Below are positions 1-9,221 of a stretch of 64,000 nt of DNA, piece after piece. Made by a program: the position numbers and the translations under genes. The notes under the pieces are model-generated. The model saw nothing but the letters and a program-made list of their open reading frames with translations. It was not told where the DNA came from and made no database searches. Source of the stretch: Ignavibacteria bacterium. GTDB taxonomy: Bacteria; Bacteroidota; Ignavibacteria; Tepidaquicellales; Tepidaquicellaceae. The stretch covers positions 12,837 through 76,836 of the forward strand of contig JADJWZ010000020.1 in NCBI GenBank assembly GCA_016716125.1, written 5' to 3'. Numbering within the stretch: the stretch's first letter is position 1; each line of letters begins with the position of its first letter.

Positions 1-1107
1 TCATCAAATATTATATTATTTTCAGGATTATCTTTTGTAGAAGAATATCAGAAAATAATCTTAATTGGTATAAATATTACGAATGGATTTCCAACTTCTT
101 CAATAACAAAATTAGACAGCAACGGAACATTGATTTGGAATAAATCAAATTATGATAGTTTAGGAATATTAGGTACCTATAACTCAGGGAATAATAGCTT
201 TTTATTTTCTGACAATGAATATTTTTTATCAGGATTTGCTCAATCTGCACCGGGCGTACAAAACAGGATAGGATTTATTCTGAAAACTGATACAAGCGGG
301 AATATTCTTTGGAATAAAAAATATTCTAACAGCAAAGGAATTTATTCTATTGTAAAAAACTCACTTAATACCTTCATAGCTTCAGGTCAAGGCAATTCTG
401 CCTTATATTGTCAATCTTTTGACAGCATGGGAAATATTTTGTGGATCAGAGATTATAATGGAGACAGTCTGGCAGGATCAATCGGAATTCAAAAAATAAT
501 TAAAACAAAAAGTAATGAATTTGCTCTAGGTACTCCGAAAGGACAAAATTTTGGAAGACTAATGAAAATTGATTCTTTGGGAAATATATTAGAAAGCAAT
601 TTTTATCCATACCCTCCAAATGTCGGAATTAATCAAAATAATTTGAATTCAACATCTGATTCAGGGTTTATTGTATCAGGTTATATTCGATATTTTTTCA
701 GTAATAGAAATGAAAGTGTTTTTAAAGAAAATCTTGATCTAAAAGTCGAAGGTGATAAAGACATTGATATTTTAGTTTATAAAATTGATAAATATGGACA
801 AACTGTTTTTATTGTAAATAATGAAATTCAAAATACTCAGCCGGAAAGTTTTGTGTTGTCACAAAACTTTCCAAACCCCTTTAACCCCGTCACAACAATT
901 TCATTCTCATTACCGCAGGCAAGCTATGTAGTGCTGAAAGTATTTGACGCGGCGGGAAAAGAGATAAAAGAATTAATTAATGAATACAGGCAAAGAGGAA
1001 GTTATGAAGTTAAATTCGACGGAAGTGATCTCCCGAGCGGGATTTATTTTTACAGATTAGCTGCGGATGATTTTACTGCAGTCAGAAGAATGATCCTGTT
1101 AAAATAA
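1..1107 (+). CDS. Secreted propeller-like protein with T9SS type A sorting domain, 5' partial
   Basis: The frame is open from base 1, so the gene starts left of the window; a TTG at 130 is only an internal codon. The visible part repeats a K-x-D-x-x-G-N-I-L-W/E pattern (near 280-320, 420-450 and 565-600), typical of beta-propeller-like surface proteins. The last 85 or so residues are a T9SS type A C-terminal domain: LSQNFPNPFNP near 855-890, then VVLKVFDAAGKEI, a GSYEVKFDGS stretch and a final RRMILLK. T9SS would export it across the outer membrane and process the tail (family knowledge). The signal peptide cannot be seen. No function beyond surface or secreted protein can be assigned. Confidence 0.8.
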   Translation, partial: SSNIILFSGLSFVEEYQKIILIGINITNGFPTSSITKLDSNGTLIWNKSNYDSLGILGTYNSGNNSFLFSDNEYFLSGFAQSAPGVQNRIGFILKTDTSGNILWNKKYSNSKGIYSIVKNSLNTFIASGQGNSALYCQSFDSMGNILWIRDYNGDSLAGSIGIQKIIKTKSNEFALGTPKGQNFGRLMKIDSLGNILESNFYPYPPNVGINQNNLNSTSDSGFIVSGYIRYFFSNRNESVFKENLDLKVEGDKDIDILVYKIDKYGQTVFIVNNEIQNTQPESFVLSQNFPNPFNPVTTISFSLPQASYVVLKVFDAAGKEIKELINEYRQRGSYEVKFDGSDLPSGIYFYRLAADDFTAVRRMILLK

Positions 1108-1219
1108 TGAATGACATTATTTCTCATGCCGAAGTAATCACTGATCGACCTATCCAAAAGGTACTTCTGAGGCAAAAGTTGAATTTCCAGGTGAAAAAAA
1201 ACCAAATTTTTTGAGTGTA

Positions 1220-1248
1220 CCCCCCCCCGGGGGGGGGGGGGGAGGGGG
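1220..1248. repeat. Poly-C/poly-G inverted run
   Basis: Nine C are followed directly by fourteen G, one A and five more G. This is a near-perfect C/G palindrome with no loop, in an otherwise AT-rich genome, placed between convergent cargo genes ending at 1107 and 1263. It could fold as a hairpin, form G-quadruplex DNA, or be an assembly artefact. Confidence 0.7.
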
Positions 1249-1262
1249 AAAATTTCTTCGGG

Positions 1263-2531
1263 TTATTTGATCAATAACATTCGCTTTGTCTTAACAAACT
1301 CACCAGCTTCTATCCTGTAAAAATAAACTCCGCTCGCAAACCCGCTTCCGTCAAACTCCGCTTCGTAACTTCCGGCTTCCTGTTTTTCGTTTACCAATGT
1401 TAAAACTTCGTTTCCTAAAATATCATACACTTTTAGTTTAACATCATTCGTAATTCGTAATTCATAATTAATAATTGTAACCGGATTAAACGGATTGGGA
1501 TAATTCTGATATAAATTATAATGTCCGGTAATTTCCGTACCGGAATTTATATGAGTCGGACTGTCATAGATCATAACGCCGCGGTTATTTGTTCCGCCGT
1601 AAATTTTTCCGTCAGCTGAAATTAAAACATTGAAGTAGCTTCCTGCCGGCAAACCTTCATTGATCAATTCCCAGCTGTCTCCCATATTATCAGAGTAATA
1701 TACATTTCTGTCATCCATTCCGATAAAGAGATCTCCGTTTCTGTTCACGCAGGCAGTTCTCAAAGTAACGCCGTTACTGTGACTTCCGATATCAGTAAAA
1801 GTCAGTCCGTTATCAGTGGATCTGTTGAGTCCGTAAGCGTCGGAGACATATATAATTTCAGGATCCGCCTTCAATATAGTTTTTATGAATATAGGCGGAA
1901 ACGATGTAAAGTTAGAAAAATTGCTGCCGTTGTTTGTAGAATACTTGACACCGCCAAGCGAAGTGCCGAGTAAAATTCTGTTATCATCAGTAATTATCAT
2001 TCCTCCTGCAAACCCCGCTCCTATTACCTGAGTCTGCGCCCAGGTATTTCCGGAATCCGTTGACTTAAAAACAAATGTTGAGACATCACCTATAGTCGGA
2101 CCGACAGTCACGGAAAAAGCTGCAACTATTGAACCGTCTGACGGAAAAACAATTTCACCGCCTCCGGCAAAGTTTAACGGAAATGAGCCGGTGAATACAT
2201 CTGTCCAGGTATTGCCGTTGTCCGTAGTTCTGTGAATGTAAGAAAAGTCCTGTGTCTTCGATAATCCGTAAACATCTCCGTTGCGGGAGGCGCTGAGTGT
2301 AGTTACTCTCTTTCCCTGCAGACCGGAAAAAGTCCAGTTCATACCGCGATTAGTAGATTTATAAATCCCTGTTCCCCAGCTTGACGCATACATAATTCCG
2401 CTTTCCGTAAATGTCAGCGCTCTTACAAGATCCGTATTGCCGGCGGACATTTCACCAGTGGGAGTCCAGTTGCTTTTTGCAATAGATAAAGCTGTGAAGG
2501 TCAGGACAAAGAACATTATTATTGTTTTCAT
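1263..2531 (-). CDS. Secreted BNR/sialidase-fold propeller protein with T9SS sorting domain
   Basis: A 422-residue protein taking the ATG at 2531 (a TTG codon lies just before it). It has an N-terminal signal peptide (K-T-I-I-M-F-F-V-L-T-F-T-A-L-S), then propeller repeats with S/T-x-D-x-G-x-x-W boxes (STNRGMNW, TTDNGNTW, STDSGNTW, STNNGSNF, STDNGLTF, SDNMGDSW) as in BNR/YCF48 proteins. The C-terminus is a T9SS type A domain (LYQNYPNPFNP through KTKRMLLIK). The sorting domain contains the segment NYELRITND, encoded by an AATTACGAATTACG-type DNA word also found in spacers. No catalytic sialidase residues are evident; binding or adhesion is only a guess. Confidence 0.85.
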   Translation of the reverse strand: MKTIIMFFVLTFTALSIAKSNWTPTGEMSAGNTDLVRALTFTESGIMYASSWGTGIYKSTNRGMNWTFSGLQGKRVTTLSASRNGDVYGLSKTQDFSYIHRTTDNGNTWTDVFTGSFPLNFAGGGEIVFPSDGSIVAAFSVTVGPTIGDVSTFVFKSTDSGNTWAQTQVIGAGFAGGMIITDDNRILLGTSLGGVKYSTNNGSNFSNFTSFPPIFIKTILKADPEIIYVSDAYGLNRSTDNGLTFTDIGSHSNGVTLRTACVNRNGDLFIGMDDRNVYYSDNMGDSWELINEGLPAGSYFNVLISADGKIYGGTNNRGVMIYDSPTHINSGTEITGHYNLYQNYPNPFNPVTIINYELRITNDVKLKVYDILGNEVLTLVNEKQEAGSYEAEFDGSGFASGVYFYRIEAGEFVKTKRMLLIK

Positions 2532-2901
2532 CAAATTTTTTTTTTACTAACTTAATAATAATCCGTTGACTAAAAAAATTATATTTCAACTAAATGTAGT
2601 TTTCAAATATGAATGGTAAAGACTCTCTCAGAATTTTAAAATGATTTGGAAAATTTTTGTCAAAGTCTTCCCCCCCCGCCCAAAACTTTTGGGTTTTTAA
2701 AGGGGGGGTGTTTTCTTTGCTTTCTTTGGAGATCCCCGACGGGGGCGGCAAAAGGAGTTCTTCTCAAAGGCGGTCAAAGTAGCTGATTTAGCAGTTTCAG
2801 TAATTTAGAGATACTAAATAAAAAAGTTTCTTTTTAAAATATATAGGACAGCTTTGTCTTCAATTCCGATTCAAATTAAAGAAAAGAATAATGCGCGTTT
2901 G
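2532..2901. other. Spacer with C-run/G-run hairpin, no gene
   Basis: This 370-base spacer between two minus-strand genes has no plausible gene. It contains C8 at 2670-2677, a small palindrome CCCAAAACTTTTGGG at 2679-2693 and G7 at 2702-2708. The C and G runs can pair around the inner palindrome to make a nested hairpin. Purine/pyrimidine-biased sequence follows to about 2780. Confidence 0.6.
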
Positions 2902-3663
2902 TCAAAGTCTTCCGAAATAAACAACAGTATCATATTCCATTTTTACTTTACCGTTGATATTATAACGGTCAAATAATTTCTCAAGAGCTTTCAGCATTTC
3001 GGCGCTTGCGGGATCGCCGGAGTTTGGTACATATGAACTCGACAGCAGCCGGCCTTTCAGACCTTCGAGATCAAATTCCTGGAAGATATAAAATTTACGA
3101 ACGGAAAATTCATTCGGAGAAAAGAAGCCTCGTATGACTGCATCATCAATATTTTCATGATTTACTTTTTCATAATCATTGCCGAATTTCACTAACAGGT
3201 CTTCATATTCATCCATAAAACCTTCTTTGAAGATCCGCGAATTCCACCAGATAATAAAAAAGTTTCCTTCATTTTTCAGGATCCTCTTAAATTCTGATTT
3301 ACTCTTTCCAAGTTCGAACCAGTGAAACGCCTGACCTGCGATAATTAAATCAACGGAATTATTCTCAAGTCCTGTTTCTTCCGCCGATGCATTGACACTT
3401 ATAAAATTCTTATCATCGGAAAAGATACTTTCCGCAGCGGATCTCATTTCATCATTCGGCTCGACTGCATACACTTTGTTGCCGTTATTTAAAAATAACT
3501 CGGATGAAATGCCCGTGCCGGAGCCGACGTCGGCGATGACGCTGCTTTGAGTCAGTCCGCATTCGTCTTTCATAAAACTTAATAACGCTTCAGGATAGTG
3601 CGGTCTGTATTTCACGTAATTTTCCACCCGGTCTGAAAATCTTCTCTTAGGATCAAAGTTCAT
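2902..3663 (-). CDS. Class I SAM-dependent methyltransferase
   Basis: A 253-residue cytosolic protein. Motif I of the Rossmann-type methyltransferase fold is VIADVGSGTG near residues 42-51, followed by the acidic strand end VYAVEPNDEM (ribose contact), an ISVNASAEETGL motif III region and a DLIIAGQAFHWF motif IV. This arrangement matches the broad Methyltransf_11 group (UbiE/SmtA-like) that includes small-molecule methyltransferases. The substrate cannot be inferred from sequence. It stands alone between T9SS cargo genes, divergent from the carboxypeptidase at 3745. Confidence 0.88.
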   Translation of the reverse strand: MNFDPKRRFSDRVENYVKYRPHYPEALLSFMKDECGLTQSSVIADVGSGTGISSELFLNNGNKVYAVEPNDEMRSAAESIFSDDKNFISVNASAEETGLENNSVDLIIAGQAFHWFELGKSKSEFKRILKNEGNFFIIWWNSRIFKEGFMDEYEDLLVKFGNDYEKVNHENIDDAVIRGFFSPNEFSVRKFYIFQEFDLEGLKGRLLSSSYVPNSGDPASAEMLKALEKLFDRYNINGKVKMEYDTVVYFGRL

Positions 3664-3744
3664 TTTATAAATTTAATGTTGATTTGAATATTATTACTTT
3701 AATGGAGTAATATTTTTATAAAAGTTCTGAAAATAAATTTTAAA

Positions 3745-6168
3745 ATGAAATACATTATAATACCGGTTACGTTTTTTATTATGACAGTAATTCTTATGTC
3801 AGCGGAATTTGAGAATGACGCTCACGTGAACAGGGACGTCAATCCGCTGGAAACTTACTGCGAAGTAAATATTAAGCTCACATCTGCAGGTGATATAGAT
3901 CTCCTGCAAAGAAATGACATAACCGTCGAACATTATCACGGAAATATTTCCGAAGGTATCACGCTTGTGATAAATTACGCTGAACTGGAAAGATTAAAAT
4001 CTACAGGTCTGAGATATGATATTACCGTAAGCGATATGGGCAGGCAATTTACTGACATTAAAAGTCCGTCACCATTTGAACTTCAAAAAAGTTTTGAAAC
4101 GCTTGCTAAAGATAATGTAAGCGGATTTTCATTCGGGAGCATGGGGGGATTTTATACATTCAATGAGGTAGTTCAAAAGCTTGACTCGATGCGGCTTGTT
4201 TATCCGAATCTCATTTCATCAAAACAGATACTCGGCTTATCAGTTGAGAACCGCGAGATCTGGGCGGTGAAAATTTCCGATAATCCCGGTGTAAATGAAT
4301 CCTCTACCGAGCCGGCTGTTTATTTCGATGCGCTTCATCACGCACGCGAACCGCAGGCAATGGCATCGGCTATGTATTTTATGTATTACCTTCTTGAAAA
4401 TTACGGAACGGATCCGGAAGTAACATACCTTTTAAATAACCGCGAAATATTTTTTGTTCCTGTTGTAAATCCTGACGGATACGTTTACAATCAGACTACA
4501 AATCCGAACGGCGGCGGCAGCTGGAGAAAGAACAGAAGGAATAACGGCGGCGCGTGTTTCGGTGTCGATCTCAACAGAAATTATCCATACGGCTGGGGAG
4601 TCAGCAGCGGCTCGAGCAATGATCCGTGTTCGGAAACTTACAGAGGAACTTCGGCAGGCTCTGAGCCGGAAGCTCAGGCGATAATAAATTTCACACAGCA
4701 GATCAGACCGAAGATCGCTTTCTCAATGCATTCTGTCGCGGGAAGATATCTGAATCCTTACGGTTACAATGACTCAGCAATAAAGTATGAAGTATATTCT
4801 GAATTCTCTTCAGATTTTGCAGCGTCAAATAATTATACATACGGCACCGTATATGAAATGCTCAACTATTATTCCAGCGGAACTACGAGGGATTATCTTC
4901 ATTCGACGGGAACATACGCATGGACTCCCGAAGTAGGAGGCACAGGTTTCTGGAATAATCAGTCGCAGATAATTCCCGTCGCTTCGGAAAATGTATATGC
5001 ACTAAAATATCTTTCATGGGTCGCGGGCGCATTTACGGACTTCAGAAATTATACTGTACTTGGCAACGGATATGTTCAGAAGAATGATACATTGAATCTT
5101 GAGATAGGATTAAGAAACCGCGGACTTTCCCAAACCGCTAAGAACGTGACTATAGAAGTATCGACTGATTATCCCGAAGCCGCAGCAATAAATACAAATA
5201 TAAATTACGACAGTATTCCTTCAGGACAGTCAAAAACCAATTCACTGAATCCGGTAAAGTTCAGACTTACTTCAGATGCGGATTATATGGATGAAATGAA
5301 ATTTTTCGTATCTGTAAAACAGGAAGGCGTTGTAACTTCGCTTGATACAATAAGGATCACAGTCGGAAAGACGGAAGTTTTATTTTCCGATAACGCGGAA
5401 AACGGCAGGTCGCGCTGGATCACAGCCGGATCAGGCACAGCGTGGGATACGACATTTATAGATCCCGTATCCGGCGATAAAAATTTTGCCGATTCGCGTT
5501 ACGGTAATTCAAGAAATACTACTAACAATACGTTCACATTGTCCGACACTATTAATCTCATAAACGCCAACAATCCGAGAATTGAATTCACAGCTAAGTG
5601 GGCTGAAGAAGAAACATTTGATTATTCAAGAATACAGGTCAGTACAAATTTCGGAAGCTCGTGGACAAGTCTGGCGGGAAGGCATACAAGGATTGTTTCA
5701 GGGCAGCCGTCATACACGGACATAAAGCACTGGCGCAGCGAGCAGATCAATCTGAATCCTTATATCGGCAGGATGATCAGAATCCGGTTTACACATTTCA
5801 CTGACGGCGGCGTTCCGGGTGACGGATTTTATTTTGACAATTTCAGAGTAGTGAATTACAAAGACGTTCCGACCTCTGTAAGTCTGATCAGTTCTTCAGT
5901 TCCGGCGGAATACAAACTTTCGCAGAATTTTCCTAATCCGTTTAATCCGAATACAGTCATACAGTATCAGATACCCGTTAAAGGATTGGTAACGCTAAAA
6001 GTATTTGATGTGCTTGGGAATGAAGTTGCCGAACTGCTGAACGGTAATCAGGAAGCGGGAAGTTACGAAGCGGAGTTTGACGGCAGCGGGTTTGGGAGCG
6101 GGATTTATTTTTACACATTAAAAACGGATGGATATACTGCTTCGAAGAAAATGCTTCTTATAAAATAA
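3745..6168 (+). CDS. Secreted M14 zinc carboxypeptidase with T9SS sorting domain
   Basis: An 807-residue exported metallocarboxypeptidase. The N-terminus is a signal peptide; the M14 domain covers about 135-430. Zinc ligands are H199 and E202 in HHARE and H329 in SMHSVAG; the DLNRNYPYGWG block supplies substrate-contact residues; the general-base glutamate is E396 in TPEVGG. A second extracellular region (about 525-690) looks like a jelly-roll or immune-inhibitor-like beta domain (FSDNAENG, YFDNFRV), and the end is a T9SS type A domain (LSQNFPNPFNP to KKMLLIK). All catalytic residues are present, so it should be an active extracellular peptidase for peptide scavenging. It is transcribed singly, divergent from the methyltransferase. 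Confidence 0.93.
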   Translation: MKYIIIPVTFFIMTVILMSAEFENDAHVNRDVNPLETYCEVNIKLTSAGDIDLLQRNDITVEHYHGNISEGITLVINYAELERLKSTGLRYDITVSDMGRQFTDIKSPSPFELQKSFETLAKDNVSGFSFGSMGGFYTFNEVVQKLDSMRLVYPNLISSKQILGLSVENREIWAVKISDNPGVNESSTEPAVYFDALHHAREPQAMASAMYFMYYLLENYGTDPEVTYLLNNREIFFVPVVNPDGYVYNQTTNPNGGGSWRKNRRNNGGACFGVDLNRNYPYGWGVSSGSSNDPCSETYRGTSAGSEPEAQAIINFTQQIRPKIAFSMHSVAGRYLNPYGYNDSAIKYEVYSEFSSDFAASNNYTYGTVYEMLNYYSSGTTRDYLHSTGTYAWTPEVGGTGFWNNQSQIIPVASENVYALKYLSWVAGAFTDFRNYTVLGNGYVQKNDTLNLEIGLRNRGLSQTAKNVTIEVSTDYPEAAAINTNINYDSIPSGQSKTNSLNPVKFRLTSDADYMDEMKFFVSVKQEGVVTSLDTIRITVGKTEVLFSDNAENGRSRWITAGSGTAWDTTFIDPVSGDKNFADSRYGNSRNTTNNTFTLSDTINLINANNPRIEFTAKWAEEETFDYSRIQVSTNFGSSWTSLAGRHTRIVSGQPSYTDIKHWRSEQINLNPYIGRMIRIRFTHFTDGGVPGDGFYFDNFRVVNYKDVPTSVSLISSSVPAEYKLSQNFPNPFNPNTVIQYQIPVKGLVTLKVFDVLGNEVAELLNGNQEAGSYEAEFDGSGFGSGIYFYTLKTDGYTASKKMLLIK

Positions 6169-6300
6169 GTTTCAAGTTACGAGTTTCAAGTTACGGGTTT
6201 TTAAAAATGTCATTCCCGCGTGCTTCCGGCAGGAATCCAATCAGGAACGAGTTACAAGTTACGATTTTCAAAATACGAGTTTCAAGTTACGAGTTATTTA
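6169..6300. repeat. Direct repeats of an AGTTTCAAGTTACG word with one REP-like hairpin
   Basis: The word AAGTTACGAGTTTC and close variants recurs several times (6169-6200, 6245-6295). It surrounds a hairpin, ATTCCCGC at 6212-6219 with GCAGGAAT at 6229-6236 around a 9-base loop. The same word returns at 6811-6838, 9013-9030 and 9153-9190, always beside T9SS cargo genes. Confidence 0.7.
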
Positions 6301-6362
6301 AATTAATCAGTGTAATCTTTTTTTTTATTAAATAAAACTATTTATTAATTTATAAAAAAAAA

Positions 6363-6617
6363 ATGAAACCTAATAAAAGACTAAGAGATGCATTCTTCGA
6401 AGTCGTTGACAATCAAATTAAAGCAAATGATCCGCCGGAGACTGCAGAGGCAATGAAAAGACTTAAAGAACAAGGTTATTCAGAGTTTGAAGCAAAACAA
6501 TTGATTGGACAGTGCATTGCTCTTGAAACATTTATGATTATGAAACACGGACAGGAACATAATCCGGAAAGATACATAAGGAATCTGAGTAATCTGCCTA
6601 AAGAACCGGAAGAATAA
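6363..6617 (+). CDS. Small helical protein of unknown function (DUF1841-like)
   Basis: An 84-residue, charged and probably all-helical protein without signal peptide. It contains a P-P-E-T-x-x-A-M-x-R-L-K-E-Q-G-Y segment followed by an E-A-K-Q-L-I-G helix and a C-terminal P-E-R-Y-x-R-N-L segment. It recalls small uncharacterised bacterial proteins of the DUF1841 type, but this is recollection of a pattern and not a verified match. An A-rich leader precedes the ATG. It lies between cargo genes and shares no obvious operon with them. Confidence 0.6.
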   Translation: MKPNKRLRDAFFEVVDNQIKANDPPETAEAMKRLKEQGYSEFEAKQLIGQCIALETFMIMKHGQEHNPERYIRNLSNLPKEPEE

Positions 6618-6621
6618 ATTT

Positions 6622-6638
6622 CCCAGCTCCAGCTTGGG
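6622..6638. repeat. Short hairpin CCCAGCT/AGCTTGGG
   Basis: CCCAGCT and AGCTTGGG flank a two-base CC loop just after the small gene's stop. A related copy (CCAAGCT-CC-AGCTTGAG) occurs at 13119-13134. It resembles short palindromic interspersed repeats, not a T-tract terminator. Confidence 0.5.
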
Positions 6639-6669
6639 TTGCTACACAGAGTCCGGACAGTAAGTTTCT

Positions 6670-6807
6670 GTTGTTGGTCACGCTCGCTGCACTCACTAAG
6701 ACCAACAATGGCGGAGTTGTTGGTCACGCTCGCTGCACTCACTAAGACCAACAACGGCGGAGTTGTTGGTCACGCTCGCTGCACTCACTAAGACCAACAA
6801 CGGCGGA
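6670..6807. repeat. Three tandem copies of a 46-bp hairpin unit
   Basis: Units at 6670-6715, 6716-6761 and 6762-6807 are identical except for one T/C difference. Each holds the inverted repeat TTGTTGGTC ... GACCAACAA with a 20-base loop, so each can form its own 9-bp stem. The array sits 53 bases before the start of the first tandem propeller gene. There are no spacers between units and no cas genes, so this is not CRISPR. Confidence 0.88.
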
Positions 6808-6860
6808 GTAACGAGTTTCAAGTTACGAGTTTCAAGTTAAAATTTATAAAAGTTAATTAA

Positions 6861-9014
6861 ATGATAAGATTAATAATTACATTAATTCTGTGCATTGGTT
6901 TTCAGTCAATCTCCTATTCTCAAAACGGATGGTTTTGGCTAAACCCTCAGCCGCATGGAAGTTCACTGAATTCTGTAATATTTGTTAATGCGCAAACAGG
7001 CATAGCAGCAGGAAACATGGGAGCAATATTAAGGTCAACTGATGCAGGTGAAAGCTGGAGTTTATATATCTCTAATTTCACTAATGACATATATTCAGTT
7101 GCTTATTATGATGAAAATAATATTTTCGCAGTAGGATCAGACGGTTTAATAATTAAATCAGTTAATACCGGTCTGGACTGGGAAAGAATATCTATAGGTA
7201 CAAATGAAGATCTTAGCTCAGTTTATTTTTATGATTCAAACACAGGATATATAACCGGCAGCAATGGAAAGATATTTAAAACATCGGACGGCGGTAATAA
7301 CTGGTCAGAGCTGAACTCAGGAACGACTATTAAACTAAACACCGCGTATTTTATCAATTCCCAGAATGGATTTATCGGCGGTAATGAAATTTTACTAAGA
7401 ACTACAAACGGCGGCATCAACTGGACTGCATTGAACCTCAGTACTTACATTAACTCAATTAGTTTTATAAATGATAATACAGGATTCATCGTTGGCGCGA
7501 GCAGCAACGGAATAAAAAGTATCAGGCGCACTTCAAATGGCGGAAATACATGGATAAATGTTTTTGCTCCGGGGACATATACATTTAATGAAATATTTTT
7601 TACCAACTCTTCAACCGGTTATATAGCCGGAAATGAAAATGCATTTCTAAAGACCACAAACAGCGGCGTAAACTGGTTTATAGATAACACTATAAGCAGT
7701 CAGGGCTTTGCATTGAGTTCTGTTTTCTTTCAAAATAATGGTACAGGACTTTTGGCTGGGACTTACGGGACAATTTTTAAATCCACGGATCATGGAAATT
7801 TCTGGACTCAGAAATCACCTTCGGGTACCTTAGAGGGTTTTCGTTCTGCTGATTTTCCGGATCAAAATACCGGCTATATATTGGGTAATTCCGATAATAC
7901 CGGTTCTTCAATTTTAAAGACAACCAATGCCGGATTAAACTGGGTAAATTTTAATACTTCATTTCGTATGTTACGGTTTGATTTCTTAAATGAAATTACG
8001 GGATATGCTGTATCCGGTCGCTTTGAATTTATTAAAACACAAAACGGAGGTCTTAACTGGAATTTACTTAATACACCTATCGATTCAATAGGATTATTTC
8101 AATTCGTTGATGCATACACAGGTTTTATAAATAAAACATATTTTTCAGGACATGATTTGAATAAAACTACTGACGGCGGTATCTCCTGGTCCTCTTACTC
8201 ATTTCAGCCTGAATATGTAACTTACTTTCAGTTTCCTTCTCATGATATCGGATATGTTTTAACCAACTGGACCGCAGATAATTTATATAAAACTACAAAT
8301 ACTGGAGTTAACTGGAATTTCGTAAGAAAAATGGATTTTGATACTATTATTCCTAATTTAGGTTCATTATATTTTCTTGATGATAATATCGGATTTATAG
8401 CTACATACTATATGTATTCATTAAATGAAAGGAATAACTATATTTATAAGACCTCAGACGGGGGTTTAAGCTGGCGTCAGGTTTTAGATTTAAATGTCTC
8501 CGATCAGGTCGGTTTAGGTTTTAAATTTTTTAATATCAATACCGGCTACGTTTTAGGATTATATAACAAAGTTTTAAAATCGACTGATCAGGGAGAAAGC
8601 TGGAATGAGTTTTTGAATCTTGACAGACCGGTAAATGACTTAGATTTTACGGATAATAATACAGGATATATTGTTGGAGCCGGAGGAATGATACTTAAGA
8701 CAACAACCGGCGGTACAGTTAGCTTAGAAAATATTTCTTCAGAAATTCCTTCCGGTTTTATTTTAGAGCAAAATTATCCTAATCCGTTTAATCCATCTAC
8801 AGTTATCAGATATTCATTGGCTGAAAATGGTTTTATAACTTTGAAGGTGTATGATTTGACGGGAAAAACAGTTGCCGTATTAGTAAATAAAAACCAAAAA
8901 ACCGGAAGTTATGAGGTTGACTTCGACGGTTACAATCTTGCAAGCGGCATATATTTTTATAAGCTTGCTGTAAATGATTTTATACAAACCAAAAAAATGG
9001 TGCTTTTGAAGTAA
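6861..9014 (+). CDS. Secreted YCF48-type beta-propeller with T9SS sorting domain (tandem copy 1)
   Basis: A 717-residue protein with a signal peptide ending near S-Y-S-Q-N, followed by about twelve propeller repeats of the T-G-Y/F-x-x-G-x-x-G-x-I-x-K-T-T-x-G-G-x-x-W type (YCF48/BNR-like). The C-terminus is a complete T9SS domain (LEQNYPNPFNP, LKVYDLTGKTV, KKMVLLK). It is strongly similar over its whole length, and in its upstream leader, to the next gene, so the two arose by tandem duplication. Proteins of this build are secreted or surface-attached; the ligand is unknown. Confidence 0.87.
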   Translation: MIRLIITLILCIGFQSISYSQNGWFWLNPQPHGSSLNSVIFVNAQTGIAAGNMGAILRSTDAGESWSLYISNFTNDIYSVAYYDENNIFAVGSDGLIIKSVNTGLDWERISIGTNEDLSSVYFYDSNTGYITGSNGKIFKTSDGGNNWSELNSGTTIKLNTAYFINSQNGFIGGNEILLRTTNGGINWTALNLSTYINSISFINDNTGFIVGASSNGIKSIRRTSNGGNTWINVFAPGTYTFNEIFFTNSSTGYIAGNENAFLKTTNSGVNWFIDNTISSQGFALSSVFFQNNGTGLLAGTYGTIFKSTDHGNFWTQKSPSGTLEGFRSADFPDQNTGYILGNSDNTGSSILKTTNAGLNWVNFNTSFRMLRFDFLNEITGYAVSGRFEFIKTQNGGLNWNLLNTPIDSIGLFQFVDAYTGFINKTYFSGHDLNKTTDGGISWSSYSFQPEYVTYFQFPSHDIGYVLTNWTADNLYKTTNTGVNWNFVRKMDFDTIIPNLGSLYFLDDNIGFIATYYMYSLNERNNYIYKTSDGGLSWRQVLDLNVSDQVGLGFKFFNINTGYVLGLYNKVLKSTDQGESWNEFLNLDRPVNDLDFTDNNTGYIVGAGGMILKTTTGGTVSLENISSEIPSGFILEQNYPNPFNPSTVIRYSLAENGFITLKVYDLTGKTVAVLVNKNQKTGSYEVDFDGYNLASGIYFYKLAVNDFIQTKKMVLLK

Positions 9015-9044
9015 GTTTCAAGTTACGAGTTTATTAAAACTGTC

Positions 9045-9069
9045 ATTCCTGCGTGCTCCTGGCAGGAAT
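9045..9069. repeat. REP-like hairpin ATTCCTGC/GCAGGAAT
   Basis: Perfect 8-bp arms (9045-9052 and 9062-9069) enclose the 9-base loop GTGCTCCTG. It belongs to the family seen at 6212 and 62223 and carries T-A where the 62223 copy has C-G. Confidence 0.75.
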
Positions 9070-9221
9070 CCAATCAACACTTAAATTATAAATTACAAAT
9101 TACAAAAGACAAATAGCAATTAGTGCTTACGGCGGAAATCCAATAAAATAGCAAGTTTCAAGTTACGAGTTTCAAGTTACAAGTTTCGAGTTTTAAGTTA
9201 AAATTTATAAAAGTTAGTTAA

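Noticed and set aside
6670..6807. Possible CRISPR array
   Set aside because: The 46-bp units are directly adjacent with no unique spacers, only three copies, and no cas genes nearby.
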